Of a stretch of 64,000 nt of DNA, positions 43,849 through 56,380 are shown one piece after another. The notes under the pieces were generated by a model. It saw only the letters and a program-made list of their open reading frames with translations, was not told the origin of the DNA and did not search any database. Source of the DNA: Anastrepha obliqua (lineage: Eukaryota > Arthropoda > Insecta > Diptera > Tephritidae). The stretch is from NCBI RefSeq assembly GCF_027943255.1, contig NC_072893.1:98401784-98465783 (forward strand). The letters are read 5' to 3'. Both the position numbers and the translations under genes were made by a program. The first letter of the stretch is position 1. Each line of letters starts with the position of its first letter.

Positions 43849-46136
43849 GGGTCAAACCACGTCAACTGGGCTCCGAAATTTCCATCAAATTACCGATTTT
43901 ATAATCAAATGCATTTTTAGATAGAGAATTTGTCACATAATAATTGCTGTGAATAGTTTTTTTATTTCGCTTTTTGTTTTTGTTATCAACAATTGAATTT
44001 TTTTGCATGATATTCTTGTAAAATCAATATCTCAGAAACTACAATTGATAATTTGATGAAACTTTTTTCGGTTACCGAAAAATGTTTATTCTATCGATTT
44101 AACGTTCATACTCTGCGTATTTGTGGAAACAGTAATTTTTAACAATAACTTTTTATAAACAATCGCGATTATTTTTGCTCATCTTTAATAATCTGTAAAA
44201 AAAAACTTTGTTCATCCAATCCGTTCTGAAGATATCGAATTTTTTTTCAAACTGTGTAAAGTTTTGATGTGCATTATAGTCTGGTGCAACGCGAAGCGCT
44301 TCGCACTTAAAAAAGACAAAAAGAGGGTAAGGATTCAAAAATGAGGTGTTTCATTACTAGAATTTTTATTACATACATCCATATCTACATGAAAACATAC
44401 AAAATCTAATTAGTAATAATACTCTCGAAACAAGATGTGTCCTCGGTGAAGATTTTACTTCGAATATTTTTGTTACTTGCAGGTTCGAAGTGATGAATCT
44501 ATCGATTTAAACGCATCTTTCGCCCACTCGAAAATAACTTTAGCATCGCGAATATGATTTTCAGCAACACGCTGCATACTTGCTTTTCGGGCTAGCCCTT
44601 TAACTGCTCCGCCGACCCCATCGCACGCTCTCTTGCCATGGGAAGTCGCGAAAAAATGCCATTCGACTTCGATTCCGAAATCTTTTTTGTGGTAATATAG
44701 GTTCAAAAAGTTAGATTTATTCTTGTACTGCGCTACAGCTCCATCAGAATAATAAGAAAACTTTTTTATATTTCTGGATCCAAATTTGCTTTTTAGATAC
44801 TTAACAAGTCCATATATTTTTAGAGCCACATTTTAATGCATTTTGCAAACACATACATTGTGCGTGCCGTTTTGGTCTGTAAGAATACATCGACGGAGTC
44901 TGAGGTATTGAAATTTTGATAAACCAATCTGATTGTCAAGATACTCTATTTTAAAGTGTTCATGTAAATCCACCAAATTGTAAAGTAACAATCTCTTCTG
45001 CGGTTTCAATTTCTTTCCATTTTCATAAACTGTTACACAATCTTTCATTCCAGGTAACAATCTGCAGGAATAGTCTGATAAATAGAAAGCTTGAACTTTT
45101 TCCATAGTTGAGTTCGGAATACGTTTTCCGTGCTTCTTATCAGGCACAGATCCAAATCCCCTTTTCTTTTTCAATTGTTTGGCTATTGATGCCATCCTTT
45201 TCGAAATACTAAATGTTTCACGCATTTGATTCGATGTTACCTCATCTGGTACCGTTGTTAAAATTTGAGTTTTATCATTTGTATTTTTTTCTCACGTAAG
45301 GCACACTTTATATTCGCCACAAATGCTGATTTCAAAATTTTTTTTCCTTGTTTTTTTTTTCGTTGATGATTTCTGCTATTATCTCTTTGACATTCATATC
45401 ACTTTTGAAAAACGTCGTTTTTTTATTGGCGGTTCACCAAGTTCCTGTAAAAAATTGTTCAATTTTTCTAATTTCAGGTCATTCTGAATTTCCTGGTTTT
45501 CAAAATTAGCTTGACTATCCGAACATTCTTTTGCATTAGAAGAGACTTCAGAGTCATCGTTTTCTGCTCATTGGTCAGCACTAGAAAAAATTAATCAAAA
45601 TTTTCTGTCAGAAGTTTTGAGAACTTATTGACTTTATTTGCTTAAATAATAACTATTCGATGCACAATATACATATATAAATATCAAGATTATACCCACT
45701 GCGGACTTGGACGTTTATACGCTGCACTTTCAGTAACACTTTCATCTCTATAAATCTCCATACAACATGATTTGCAAACGTATTTACCGATATATTGTTT
45801 GAATTTTAGATCCCAGTGAGCGGTTATTTTGAATAAATTATGACGTACGCAATTATGACCTTTTTTCTCCAACGGATTGCAACACTCATTAGGTCGAACC
45901 ATTTTCATAACAATGCATAATAATTTTTTTCTAACCTCAAAGCATAGACAACATACTAGGAATTACAGCACACTGACACTAGAAGTTGCAACGACTGTAC
46001 GACTCTGCAAAGCCATGTTCATGCAAGTTCGAACGCGTTCGTTTTCCCAGTCCGCGCGCGAGTCCGTCCGCTCCTGTGCGTAGTGCATCGACTGACAAAA
46101 AATCGATATCGATATCCAGTTGACGTGGTTTGACTC
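43849..46136 (-). mobile_element. unassigned DNA transposon with 21-bp terminal repeats
   Basis: Ends GGGTCAAACCACGTCAACTG (43849) and GAGTCAAACCACGTCAACTG read inward from 46136, one mismatch in 21 bp. AGAA occurs on both sides (43845-43848, 46137-46140), a possible 4-bp target duplication. Its one gene, on the minus strand, belongs to an arthropod repeat-associated protein type I cannot name with certainty. A 4-bp duplication would fit Sola-type elements, but that is a guess. Confidence 0.8.
44473..45908 (-). pseudogene. transposase-like gene of unassigned DNA transposon
   Basis: First exon 45908-45690: MKMVRPNECCNPLEKKGH, CVRHNLFKIT, YVCKSCCMEIYRD, a Cys-rich possible zinc module. A donor-like G|GTATAA and an acceptor TTTTTTCTAG at about 45584 suggest an intron. 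After acidic text with a stop (ENDDSEVSSNAKECSDSQ) comes 45225-44833 (SRLLPGMKDCVTVYENGK-like, CRLLPGMKD seen), a stop, then 44829-44473 with YYSDGAVAQYKNKSNFLNLY and FFATSHGKRACDGVGGAVKG. The SDG and SHGK.xCDGxGG motifs mark a family common in arthropod genomes. Nonsense and frameshift changes make it inactive. Confidence 0.65.
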
Positions 46137-46140
46137 AGAA

Positions 46141-46967
46141 TTAAAAACCTTGAGAATAAGGTAAGAATACCAGAGCATGAATATTGAAATGTAAAGTCTA
46201 ACTGTTCAAATATTAAGAAAATTTATATGCGAATTTTATTTTGAGCTGATAAATTCAGTTATGGGTAAGTTTAGGACTAGCGAGCCACAAATTAAGTTAA
46301 TTTTTACTTTTTTTAGTTTCCCCTCACTACTAAAGAATGGAAAAAAATGTAGTGCATTATTTTAAATTACTAATATAAAAAGATATGGTACAAATAATGT
46401 TATTTATATATCATATAAACTTCAAAGCGTAGAGTAGTTATTAATTAAGTAATTATATGTTTTTGGCTTAGAACAGCTTACGACAAAATCAAAAATAATT
46501 AATATATATACCAGAATATGGGTGACTACGACGGACTATAAAATGTTCACTAGATTGATTAGTTATTTTTATATTTTAAAATGCTATAAATATATACATA
46601 GAAACATTTTTTCGCCCAAATAAACAGATTTCACCGTATCTAAAGTAGTTGATAGTGAAACTTGCGCGTTTTTTCACATCATTTAAACATGATTCAACCA
46701 AAAACCACTCTTTCTGTTTAGAAAAGTCGGTCAAGAACTGTCTCATCAAAATTGGATATCGTTTTTTTGGAATGATTTTCCATTTTTCACTTATGAATCA
46801 AATTACCTACTATATATATTTTTATTACGCTAAATAATTTAGAATTAATAAATAATAAATAATTTGTTTCAGTATTCGTCCTTACTTAAGCTAATTTCTA
46901 TTTTTAGTCATAGCGTGCGCGATCAATCCGCTGTAACAAATCGTATTTACAAGCTCGGTGTGCAGGC
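46141..46967. other. AT-rich sequence downstream of DUF4773 gene
   Basis: Probable 3' flank of the minus-strand gene; no further feature seen. Confidence 0.5.
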
Positions 46968-47377
46968 TCAATTAAAAAAATCCAGTATGCCGTTCAATAT
47001 TTCAATGGCAAAATCATTTTCGCCTGTCGACACAGCCTTCTTCTTCTTTTGTTTGCGCGTCTTTTTCGATTTTTTTGTAGGCTTCACTTTCGTCGTGTCA
47101 GCTCCTGCGGGTATGGGTATTACAGCACTATTTTCTCCAGCTGGTACGATGGGTATTTGACCACTTTCTTCCGCCAAATCGGTAACTTCATTATCCTTAC
47201 TCTGTGCGGTGTCCTTGTGTTCAGCACTTCGTAAAGCGGGGGCAACGGCTGTAGCTGGGCCTGGTTTCTCATCATCATCATCGGCCAATTCATCAAGAAG
47301 GCCGGCTAAGCTGAAACCACCATAATCGGCATCGGCGGGCGCTTCAGCTTCAACCTCATCATCATCTTCAGCTTCAT
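46968..47377 (-). CDS. DUF4773 protein, exon 4
   Basis: Acceptor AATTTTATCTTAG. Encodes DEAEDDDEVEAEAPADADYG, then a mixed segment and the Lys-rich KPTKKSKKTRKQKKKK before NDFAIEILNGILDFFN and TAA. Confidence 0.88.
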
Positions 47378-48568
47378 CTAAGATAAAATTTTTTAGCTAC
47401 ATACATGCATATACAATGCCAATATCATCAGTTACCGTCTTCGTCACCTTCATCATCCTCATCATCGACTTCGTCAGCCTCCTCGGTCTCATCGTCGTAG
47501 TCATCATCATCATCATCATCACCACCAGCTTTATATAATTAATTATAAATAATTATTTTCTGTCTATAGGAACTTTTTCGAGGACCAAACAAATCCGAAA
47601 TAACCCACCTCCAAAGCCGAAAATGTCGTCGTCATCGTCATCCTTGTTCCCCTCAGTAGGTAACGGTTCAGCATCAGCAACTCTCAAGCCCTCAGGTCCA
47701 AATTTGAAACACGAAACCCGTAAAGCTGCCTCTACTTCATCCTCTGCCCGCAACTCAAAGCCCAAGCACGCTTTAAAGTCATTCTTAGTTCTAGACAAAC
47801 CATAAACGCGTCCGCAGAATTTAGAATAGCCACCAGGCAAGCCGACACAAATTGGTTTAGCGCGCTTACCTGTACAATGAAGATGTAATTAATATTTTTC
47901 TTTCTACTGAATTTTTTTAATTTTTCTCACTCACCGGAAATCGTGCGTGTTGCCAATGTAATGTCACCATACTTCAGCGATACCGACATACGCTCATCGC
48001 CTAAATATGTAATTTTTGCACATCCTGGACCACGCACTGGTATTAGCGGCAAATTAAATTGTCGACAGCAATCACAATGATCGTCGGAACATTTACAGTA
48101 TTTACTGATTGGATTGTTATCATCTTGACTCTGCAAGGTAGTTGCGTCAGTCACTGTAGCGGTAGAAGCCGAACTACTCGATGTGACAGCTGGTGAAGCT
48201 AATGGTGATGTCACTGCCGGTGCAGCATCTATAGGCGCTGCAGTAACAGCATCTTCTATCTCATTCACTGCTTCATCACCAACTTCATTTGCCACAGCTA
48301 CCGATTCTTCTGCCTGATCTACAATATCATCTGGAAATTGTGTTGTTTCATCATTTCCAAAGCCTGAAACGTCTTCAGAATTGAGGGCTTCAATTTTCTG
48401 AGGCTCGGGCGGTGCAACATTTGGATCGATTTCTTCCGGAGGCAAGTTAAGACGCTGAAAAGGGTGAGATATCTTATCTGCACGTCGGAAGATATTCTTC
48501 GCATCAGCACAAATGAAACCCATTAGGCAGGCCACGGCAATACCGAGCAGAATATCTTGATAACGCAT
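46968..48568 (-). CDS. DUF4773-domain protein with acidic/basic tail, four exons
   Basis: Exons on the minus strand 48568-47935, 47869-47609, 47528-47436 and 47377-46968 join in frame to 465 residues; every intron begins GT and ends AG (48 to 80 bp, typical of flies). Start MRYQDILLGIAVACLMGFIC looks like a signal peptide or anchor (1-22). Residues about 25-150 are Ala/Thr/Ser/Glu-rich and disordered. Residues about 156-275 hold KYCKCSDDHCDCCRQFNLPL, CAKITYLGDERMSVSLKYGD and FKACLGFELRAEDEVEAALR, the DUF4773 pattern. Exon 3 is nearly all Asp/Glu; exon 4 ends with KKSKKTRKQKKKK and a hydrophobic last segment. Likely secreted or vesicular; function unknown. No sign of damage. Confidence 0.9.
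47436..47528 (-). CDS. DUF4773 protein, exon 3 (acidic)
   Basis: 93-bp exon, acceptor AATTATATAAAG, donor GTAACT. Encodes an almost continuous Asp/Glu run (DDDDDDYDDETEEADEVDDE). The triplet repeat may vary in length between individuals. Confidence 0.82.
47609..47869 (-). CDS. DUF4773 protein, exon 2
   Basis: Acceptor TTCATTGTACAG; donor GTGGGT at 47608. Holds PICVGLPGGYSKFCGRVYGL and the rest of the DUF4773 domain. Confidence 0.88.
47935..48568 (-). CDS. DUF4773 protein, exon 1
   Basis: Signal-like N-terminus, low-complexity segment and the first Cys cluster. Donor GTGAGT at 47934-47929; ends in phase 1. Confidence 0.9.
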
Positions 48569-49170
48569 ATTGGACAGGTGATTCAGATTGATAACTATAA
48601 ATAAAAACGAAGAAAAGAATAGCGTTTGAGTCGATTATAATAATTAAAAATACTCTCAAAATATAACCCGCTAATTGTTAAACTCCCTACTTGTGTAATG
48701 CGAATTCGCGACAATGGCAACGATGAATTCTGATTTGAATGCTCATTCGTAAATTTAAATTTAAAAATATTTATTAAAATTCTGCCGCTTCGTGAAAACT
48801 TAACTCTTATTCAAATAGACGCCCTCAAAATCTACGTAGTATCTCATAATTCAACTTTTATAACTGGTCTTCCTATAAATAATCACAATAGAGCCGGAGG
48901 ACCAACAAATCCACTTCCGTTAAATCTGTGCGGAATATTCGAAACTTGTATATGAACTTTAATGAAAATTTATTTAGCTTTAAATGATATTTTCTTAGCC
49001 TTCTCTTCAATATTACTCCTGCAATAATACTTATGGAGTTACTTTCAGACGCTCACATAATATCAGTAGCGCATTGGCATTCATTTCCTTTAATTTCACT
49101 ACTTCAGATTCAGAACACATTCCATTTCATCAAACACTTATACATCAGTGCTTTACACCTAGTACATTAC
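48569..49170. other. 5' flank of DUF4773 gene
   Basis: Presumably 5' UTR and promoter; no clear TATA box or initiator could be fixed by eye. AT-rich. Confidence 0.4.
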
Positions 49171-49174
49171 ATAT

Positions 49175-49730
49175 AACTCATGGGCTGAAAAGTCCGGGGC
49201 CTAACAAAGAAAACACGTTTTTTTTTGTTCAAAATTAGCTTTATTTATCAACGTAATTTCCATCAAGAACAAGAAAATCATTCCAGTGCCGCTCTTACAT
49301 TTCAATACCACTTTTGTAGAACGATTTATCTTAATAGTCGCTGGGAGTCAAATCTTGCGAATACGGTGGATGTGGGAGCAATTCGAAGTTCAAATCATGT
49401 AGTTTTGCCATTGTTTTGATTGACTCAAATTCTCATGCAATATGCCGCCTCATTTGGACGTCCACTGTGTTGTGCATCATCGGTGTCTCTACGACCACGT
49501 TTGAAGTCAGCGAACCTTCGTTTTATTGTTGTTTCTGATGGAGCGGAGTCCCCATAAGACTTTTGAAGCAATTGCTTTGCTTGAACGATATTTTTATCCC
49601 CTCAAGAAGCAGTATAAAATTAGAACACGAAATTCTTTTTGATCTTTTATTCTGAAAATAACAAAAGTAGCGTCACTCTTAGCACAATAACTCACGACCT
49701 AATGAATATAATATCATGCAATTTTAATAG
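49175..49730 (-). mobile_element. mariner relic, heavily deleted
   Basis: The minus strand reads SYGDSAPSETTIKRRFADFK, RRDTDDAQHSGRPNEA (Mos-type helix-turn-helix region), then jumps to PPYSQDLTPSDY and RHWNDFLVLDGNYVDK. Many stops. No intact end pair, though GGGCTGAAAAGTCCGGGGCC at 49182 may be one terminus. Confidence 0.65.
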
Positions 49731-49744
49731 CTGTATTTTTAAAG

Positions 49745-50745
49745 TTCAAATATTAAACTTCAAAAGTCGAGCCAAGAAGCACCCAGAGAGACAAAAGGAA
49801 AAAGATAGGATGGAATAGAGCAATAGAGGTAGCTGTGAGAATTTTTCAGATTCTTTGGTAAGCAAAAAATTGGAACACAAAATTCGCAGCCTTGCTCTAG
49901 CAAATGTAGGACACTCACAGAGAAAATGCTCAGTGCTAACTACAAGCAAATCGGGTCCTCAATGATTCCAATGATAGTCATATGTTGACCCCGTCGATTG
50001 TGTCCTGTAATAATACCGACCATCAACCGAACGTCTTTTCTTCTAAGTTTTAGAAGAAAGCACGACAGTTTCTGTTCGGACTTGTCACACAACACTTTGC
50101 GTTTGCAGCGTTTTAGACCGGGCCATCTCTCTTTATGTAAATTGCATACATAATCGCTGATCCACTTCGTGATAGCTAGAGAACTGATTCCCATCACTGG
50201 CTCTGGTCCCTATGGGGTAACTGCTGATGCACAGCTGGCTAATTCATCGACAATTTCATTCCCTTGAACACCGCAGTGTCCTGGAGCCCATATAAGTACA
50301 AGCCTACGTTTGTCAAGCCTGTCTTGCAACAGAATTTTGCTTCTATTACATTCTTGCCTTTAAGGTTTGCCTTGCGTTCTCCAGAGCCTTTAGTGCCATC
50401 AGTAAAGGAAATAGCCGACAAACCTCTTTGAATGCACTCTTGATTACTTCATTGATCTCGCAATGAAAAGTTGACATCAAATTTCTTTCCAAAAGAAAAA
50501 CTAAGGATATAATGTCGTCCTTAAGTACCAAAACAGTGGATAGTGCGCAGATAGCATCTTAAAAATTTCTCTGTGTCCCAAAGTTCCATCCTTGTGCCAC
50601 AGATCATATTTATGGAGCCTACACTTTGCTTTTATTGCTTCCTGTTGTATCTTAAAATCCAAGGGGAGCACATCAAGCATAGCATTAAGGGCATTGTCGG
50701 AGGTTGTACTCACCCGTAAAGAATAATCATACACTTCTTTGCAAC
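49745..50745 (-). mobile_element. LOA-type LINE 3' fragment
   Basis: Same family as 33075-37825: SLRVSTTSDNALNAMLDVLP, LWHKDGTLGHREIFKMLSAH, a damaged RNase H (GPEPVMGISS, KWISDYVCNLHKERWPGLKR) and the tail HFLCECPTFARARLRIL. Frameshifts separate them. It gives the intact form of the sequence that is deleted in the other copy near 36050. Confidence 0.78.
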
Positions 50746-50809
50746 CTGTACAGTTCCCGAAGTATGGACTTAACTAATTAAGTGATGATGGGTGTGATAA
50801 GTTATAATG

Positions 50810-53045
50810 GGGAAGATATGCGAAAAACACAGCCACTACTTTTCAACTGTTAACCACATTTTCACGTGGTGTAACCTGCTGAAACAAACGAGGCTCTGTC
50901 GACCGAGAAAAGGCAGTATAACCTACAAAAATTCAGAGGAAATGCTGAACCAAAGCCTGTCTGAGGGCGCAGCTAGCAGCCCCAGCACTCAGAGTCGGGT
51001 GCGGTATTCTAATAACCTGCCCACTTTAAACTCAACATTATTGCAACCTCAACAAATAAGAATAAAAACCGGAACCTGATACATTTGACGAACTTTGGCA
51101 TTAGATCAAGGACACGATTCGGAACCTGGAACGTAAGAATGATGTTAGAAACGACCAACCTAAAAAATATTTGCAACAAATGCAAAACTAACTATCCTTG
51201 GAATGAACGAAGTAATATGGCCCGGTTACGGCGAAAAAACGACAGCAGAAGGCTTTTCGGGAAAGGCGGAAGAAGAGAAAGTGGTGTGGCGTTTCTTTTA
51301 TCGATTTACAAATTTACATAAGTATCAAATGACCATGTAACTGAAAATCAAATTGACCACATCACTATCGATAAAAAACGGCGTACATCGCTTTTACACG
51401 TAACAAACAAGCGAGGTGCCGACGCAAATTCCTAACACCTACTATCTGGCAGGCAAATGCAAAAACTAAAGCGGCTTAAAGCAGCAAATGACTCCCATCC
51501 CGAAAATGAAAAAGTGCAACGAAATAAATTGCAAAACATATTTCTAAAGACAGCTAAGGAACAGCTAGGATACAAGAAAAATAACCACAAAGAATGGATA
51601 TCAGAAAGAACGCTCGCACTTCTTCAAGAAAGAAAAGATTTGAAAGCATGCATTAAAGTCGCAAAGACAAGAAATGACCAAACACAACTAAGAATTAAAT
51701 AAGATGCACTAAATAAAAAAGTAGAAAGAAGCGCCCGTAAAGACAAAAGAAAATTGGCTCAAGAACTAGCGGAAGAAGCTCAAAAAGCGGCCGAAACTCA
51801 CCGATCAAAAGACCTATACAACCTAACGAAGTGGCTAATTACCAAAAAATTTTCTTTAAGTTAACCTCTGAAAAATGACAATGGTCGCATTACGACCAAC
51901 AATGAAGAACAAATTAATATATGGGCGAAACATTATAGAGACATGCTATCTGGTGCTACAGAAGAGAACATTAGAATAAGCGAATGTGTTGCTCACATCG
52001 AGGCAGAAATCGAAGCAGTATAAATAATCTACGTATAAACAAATCAGCAGGCCCCGACGGAATTCCCCCTGAACTTCTTAAAGCAGAGCCCACTGTGAGT
52101 AGAAACATTTTGAAGCCGCTAGTGGAAGAGTTTTGGCAAAACGAGACGTTGCAGGACGAGCTTAAAGAAAGCCTATTCGTTAACATTCCCAAAAAAGGTA
52201 ATCTGGCGAAATGGAGTAACTGGAGAGGCATCACCCTTCTAAACATGGCGAACAAATCAATCGCACATATTATAAACAAACGTTTAGCTACGCACGTAAA
52301 TATAAGGAAAGAACAAGCAGATTTTAGACGGCACAAATCATGCATGGATCATATAAATACAATAGCATACGAATACTCGTCAATCAAATGAATGGCGATC
52401 CCCACTCTACCTTATTTTTATTGATTGACCGGGATAGAACGCAGTACAATTTGGGAAGCGTTGAATGCAAAGGCATGTCAACAAAACTAATAAGATTACT
52501 AAAGGCACTCTATGCAGACGCCAGCTGTAAAGTTATTCACGAGCGGATTGTCGCTCTCGATGTGATACTGACATCGGCTCTTAAAATGAAAATAGGTATT
52601 CGCTGATATTTGAGGTCAGCGTAAAGTCGGTCCTCCTTTACGCCTGCGAAACTTGGAACTTGTTGCAAAAAGATGCGCAAGCACTTCAAAGCTTTGTAAA
52701 CTGTTGTTTGCGCAAAATCAAGGCCGTAATCTGGCCAAATACAATTCAAAACACCGCGTTCTGGCAAGCCACAAAGCAAAATCCGATTGAAATTGAAATC
52801 ACTAAACGTAAGTGGAACTAGTTTCGCTACTCCTTACGCAGATCAAACAACGACTTTACCAGAAATGCAGTCGAGTGGAACCCTCAGAGCAGCCGTCGTA
52901 GAGGAAGACTGTCAAACACATGGCGACGGATGATTGAGATGGAGATGGAGAAGACGAATAAAGCATGGAACGAAATTAAATTACTGGCGCAAAATCGGGA
53001 CCAGTGGAAACAATTTGTTCAGGCCCTATGTTCCATAAACGAATA
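50810..53045 (+). mobile_element. APE/RT LINE with craniofacial-protein-like start, decayed
   Basis: Endonuclease start GTWNVRMMLETTNLKNICNK near 51130, linker with Lys/Glu-rich text (51457-51702, 51720-51830), RT with INKSAGPDGIPPELLKA, WRGITLLNMANKSIAHIINK and RRHKSCMDHINTIAYEYSS (52000-52390), and a C-terminal tail (VLLYACETWNLLQ, RRRGRLSNTWRRMIEMEME, KLLAQNRDQWKQFVQALCS). The RT palm YADD part is deleted near 52420-52560. RTE/L2-like; the exact clade is uncertain. Confidence 0.75.
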
Positions 53046-54515
53046 AAAGGATCAAATATATACAGTATGTTTCAGACCTCATGTTTTGCTGGATTTTATT
53101 TTCAACTTAACGAGTCTATCCCTCAACTTGGAACGGTGGCAGAAAATAAATTTAACTTAATTTAATTCAAACAATAATTCGTAATAGTTTAAGAATGGAG
53201 GCCATAAATAATTATGCTTTATATTATATTATATAGTATATAACGCATTTGAAAGATAGCAGAAGGTTCTAATTTTGTGTGATCGCCGAAAGCAATATTT
53301 TAAACCTTTACTTTTCATCACTTTTGAAGTGAATAGAAATAAAAATATTAAACTGAAATCATATACATATTTTTTATTTAGTGTGAATGTATGTTTACAC
53401 AAAAAATTATTTTCTATTCAATACATACATATTATGTAGAGAGCAACCAATTATCAATTCTTAATGCCGAACCGAACATATTCAAGAACCCAAAACTGCA
53501 CAGACTTTTTAAAAATCCAGTATTTTTATTAATACAAAAAAAACAGAAAAACGAAGTTTTAACCACATTCAGTTCAGAAGTTTCAACCACCAAATAATTT
53601 AATTGTCCCTTTTCCACTTGTAAATTTTAATTTTATATTGTAACATATTTTAGAACAAATTTTATATTACCATTGCTTATAACAAACCCTCGCGGTTTTG
53701 GAAGTTGAACATTTTGTTTAGTGATCGGCGGTGAATAAAACTATTTAATGTACTTGAATATCACTGCTTTTGTAGGCGAATTGAGTACTGAAGGTGGCGT
53801 CATTACAAATAGTTACATTATTATTCGCGATTTTGACAAATCTGACGTCAGCTTCCTTCACAATACAAAACAAACATATTTAACCTGCCCCTCTTAATGC
53901 TGTTGTAATGATCACTAACATTTGGGAGGCGAATTTTGCTCTATTTATGCTTGGCTATTAACTTTGTTTGTGAAAATTCAGTGCATGACTTGGTAATATT
54001 GTGATTTGTGAGATTTAAACCAAACAAACCACATGTTAAATTGTGAAATCACAAATTCGCGTTTTCATGCGGAAAACGACGGGGCAAGAAAGTGGGTGTG
54101 TGGGCGTAAATTTCTTGTATTTGGTTGTTTCCATTGCTTTCGTCCACTCTTCCTTTTCATAAACAAGTAATTCCCCTTCCTTTGTTCGTTTATTCATGGG
54201 CGAACTCGAAAGACGCAACCTTGTATTCTATGATCCTTGCTTTTGTAGTGTGGACAGCGTTGTCACTCATGCTCGCGCAGCTTACTAAACGTAACCGTTC
54301 GTCTTTACAGGTTTAGGGTTTACAGCTTCCACTATAATTAGCTTTGGTTGTGGAGTATTTTATAAAAATTAAAGCAAACATTTTCAATTAGCACGAAAAT
54401 TTTAAAAATAAACGGAGCCTTTTTACAAAAAAATATTATACGATTCTACAAGTTCTATTGATTGAGACTTATTTTAACTTGTTTGGACCATCGTTTCAAA
54501 ATGTTCTAAAAAAAA
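53046..54515. other. AT-rich sequence, no recognised feature
   Basis: A 68-residue open frame at 53391-53597 and others nearby show no domain. GC-richer at 54060-54300 but unreadable. Confidence 0.5.
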
Positions 54516-54516
54516 A

Positions 54517-55970
54517 TTGTTTATTATAAGGCAGGTTAATGCGGTGGCAAGAGGGGCTAAAGTCACTACATTCGTGCACAGAGGAATGCCGCTGGGTGGT
54601 GTTCTTTCGCCCCTACTTTGGCCAGTTGTTATTGACGAAGTTCTGAAAATATTAAATAAGGGTGGAGTTAAGGTAGTAGCCTACGCTGATGACTTGGCAC
54701 TAATGGTATAGGGACCGTTTCCTTCAGTCATGGCTGAGATTATGGAAAGGTCACTGGCTGTACTTGCGGCCTCCAAGTCAATTCTGACAAAATGGAGCTG
54801 GTGATATTTACCAGAAAATATAAACCTCCACCCTCTAGACTTCCCGAATTAAACAAGCACGTTCTACCACTTTCATCAAAAGTTAGGTATCTTGGAGTTA
54901 TACTTGACTCCAAACTCCATTGGAAGCAGCTTCTGTTCCTGCCAATCTATGTTCGGCAAAAAATGGGGACTCAAGCCACAGCATGTAAAACTTTCCCCAG
55001 TGCTACCTTGAATGTCGTTTTGCACTAACATCGGCTTTTATGTTCTTTCCATCGCAGCTCAAAGTGCAATCAGGTTAAAGGAGGTTGGCCTCTGGAGGCA
55101 ATCTCTCAAGGTACATTTTTGCCAGGTAATACCGTATTTCTCCGAGCTCCGGACAGATCTCTCCATCCGCAAACTGGCGTTTGAGGGGTCGTGCTTGTGC
55201 AATCTTTCCTAATGGGCAAGATTTGATGACGGCTCCAAGATGGAATCGGGAATCGGAGCGGGAATTTTCTGTAAATCAGTCAATTTATCTACCTCCTTTA
55301 AAATGTCGAATACTGCTAGTGTTTTTCAGGCAGAACTCTTCGCGATCCTGCAGGCATGGAAAATGCTTAGGGAATGTGGACCGAGGAAGATATTAACATT
55401 GCATGCCATGGTGCAGAACCAAACTAGTAAACTCCTATAATGAGAAGATCAAATCAAATATATTGGGTGTGCAGGTAACATTTCTCTGATCTGCGCTCCA
55501 GGACATATGAACATAGAGGGAAATCAAATTGCTTATGAGCGTGCCAGGAAGGGGACTGATTGGCCTCAGGGCCCTCCTACCCGGTCATTGACATCCCCCT
55601 GACTATTGTTAAAGGGGAACTGCACGAATTACTTCTCAGGAAAGCGCAGAAAAGATGGAGCTCCATTTCTTCATGTGCTATTTCGAAAACCCTTACCCCA
55701 CTACAATATACGTAGGACTCAGAAAGTCTTAGGGATTTCACGCCATTCAATTTCCAAACTCGTCGCTGTGTTTACCGGTCACTGGACGATCGGCACACAC
55801 GCGAAAAAGCTAGGTTTACCATTTAACCCGCATTGCAGAAGCTGTGTGGACCTTTCAGAGAAGGTGACTGTTGAGCACTTTCTCCGTAAATGTTCGGGTT
55901 TGGCAGCTAGACGGTTAAGGTCACTGGGTGCTCCTTTCTTCGATAGCCTGGGGCAGTACGCAACCTAAAT
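54517..55970 (+). mobile_element. LOA-like LINE, RT to C-terminus, decayed
   Basis: RT pieces: VHRGMPLGGVLSPLLWPVVI, GVKVVAYADDLALMV, then ELVIFTRKYKPPPSRLPELN and SSKVRYLGVILDSKLHWK; RNase H start MESGIGAGIFCKSVN and SVFQAELFAILQAWKMLREC; tail HFLRKCSGLAARRLRSLGAP. Stops at several places (for instance after LALMV). 5' truncated within RT; 3' UTR after 55968. Confidence 0.8.
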
Positions 55971-56380
55971 CCCATCAATCTTTTCCATTACATCACTATT
56001 TTCTATTACATTTCACGTAGAACCTATCTATTATAATTCATTAATTAATAATGAATTTTTAATTTTTAACTCTTATTTCATGATAAACCTGTGTAAAACA
56101 AGGTGCGAGTTGCTATTGATAAAATAGGACTAACACAGGTAACGGGTACAAAATGTGAAACTAAAACTAACTAAACATGTAGAGTCTTTGAAATGCTTAG
56201 AGGGAAAGTATGTTAATTAAATTAACAAGAGTAAAATTGAATAAAAATAATTCTAAATTTTTTTTTGTTTTTGGTAGAGTCTAATCAGGTAATGAAGGCC
56301 TGAACCGAAAAATAAAGGAATCCAAATGGCATGTAAATTGTCTTACTTTGTTTGAAATAAATAAAAAATATATATATATA
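55971..56380. other. LINE 3' flank and AT-rich spacer
   Basis: Presumed 3' UTR of the preceding LINE; no other feature. Confidence 0.4.

Noticed and set aside
47623..47805. Plus-strand Ser-rich frame opposite DUF4773 exon 2
   Set aside because: Antisense shadow of the acidic coding sequence.
48319..48510. Minus-strand 63-residue frame inside DUF4773 exon 1
   Set aside because: Alternate frame of a well-supported exon.
54060..54320. GC-richer patch as a promoter or first exon
   Set aside because: Open frames there are short and in conflict; no splice donor or start context is convincing.
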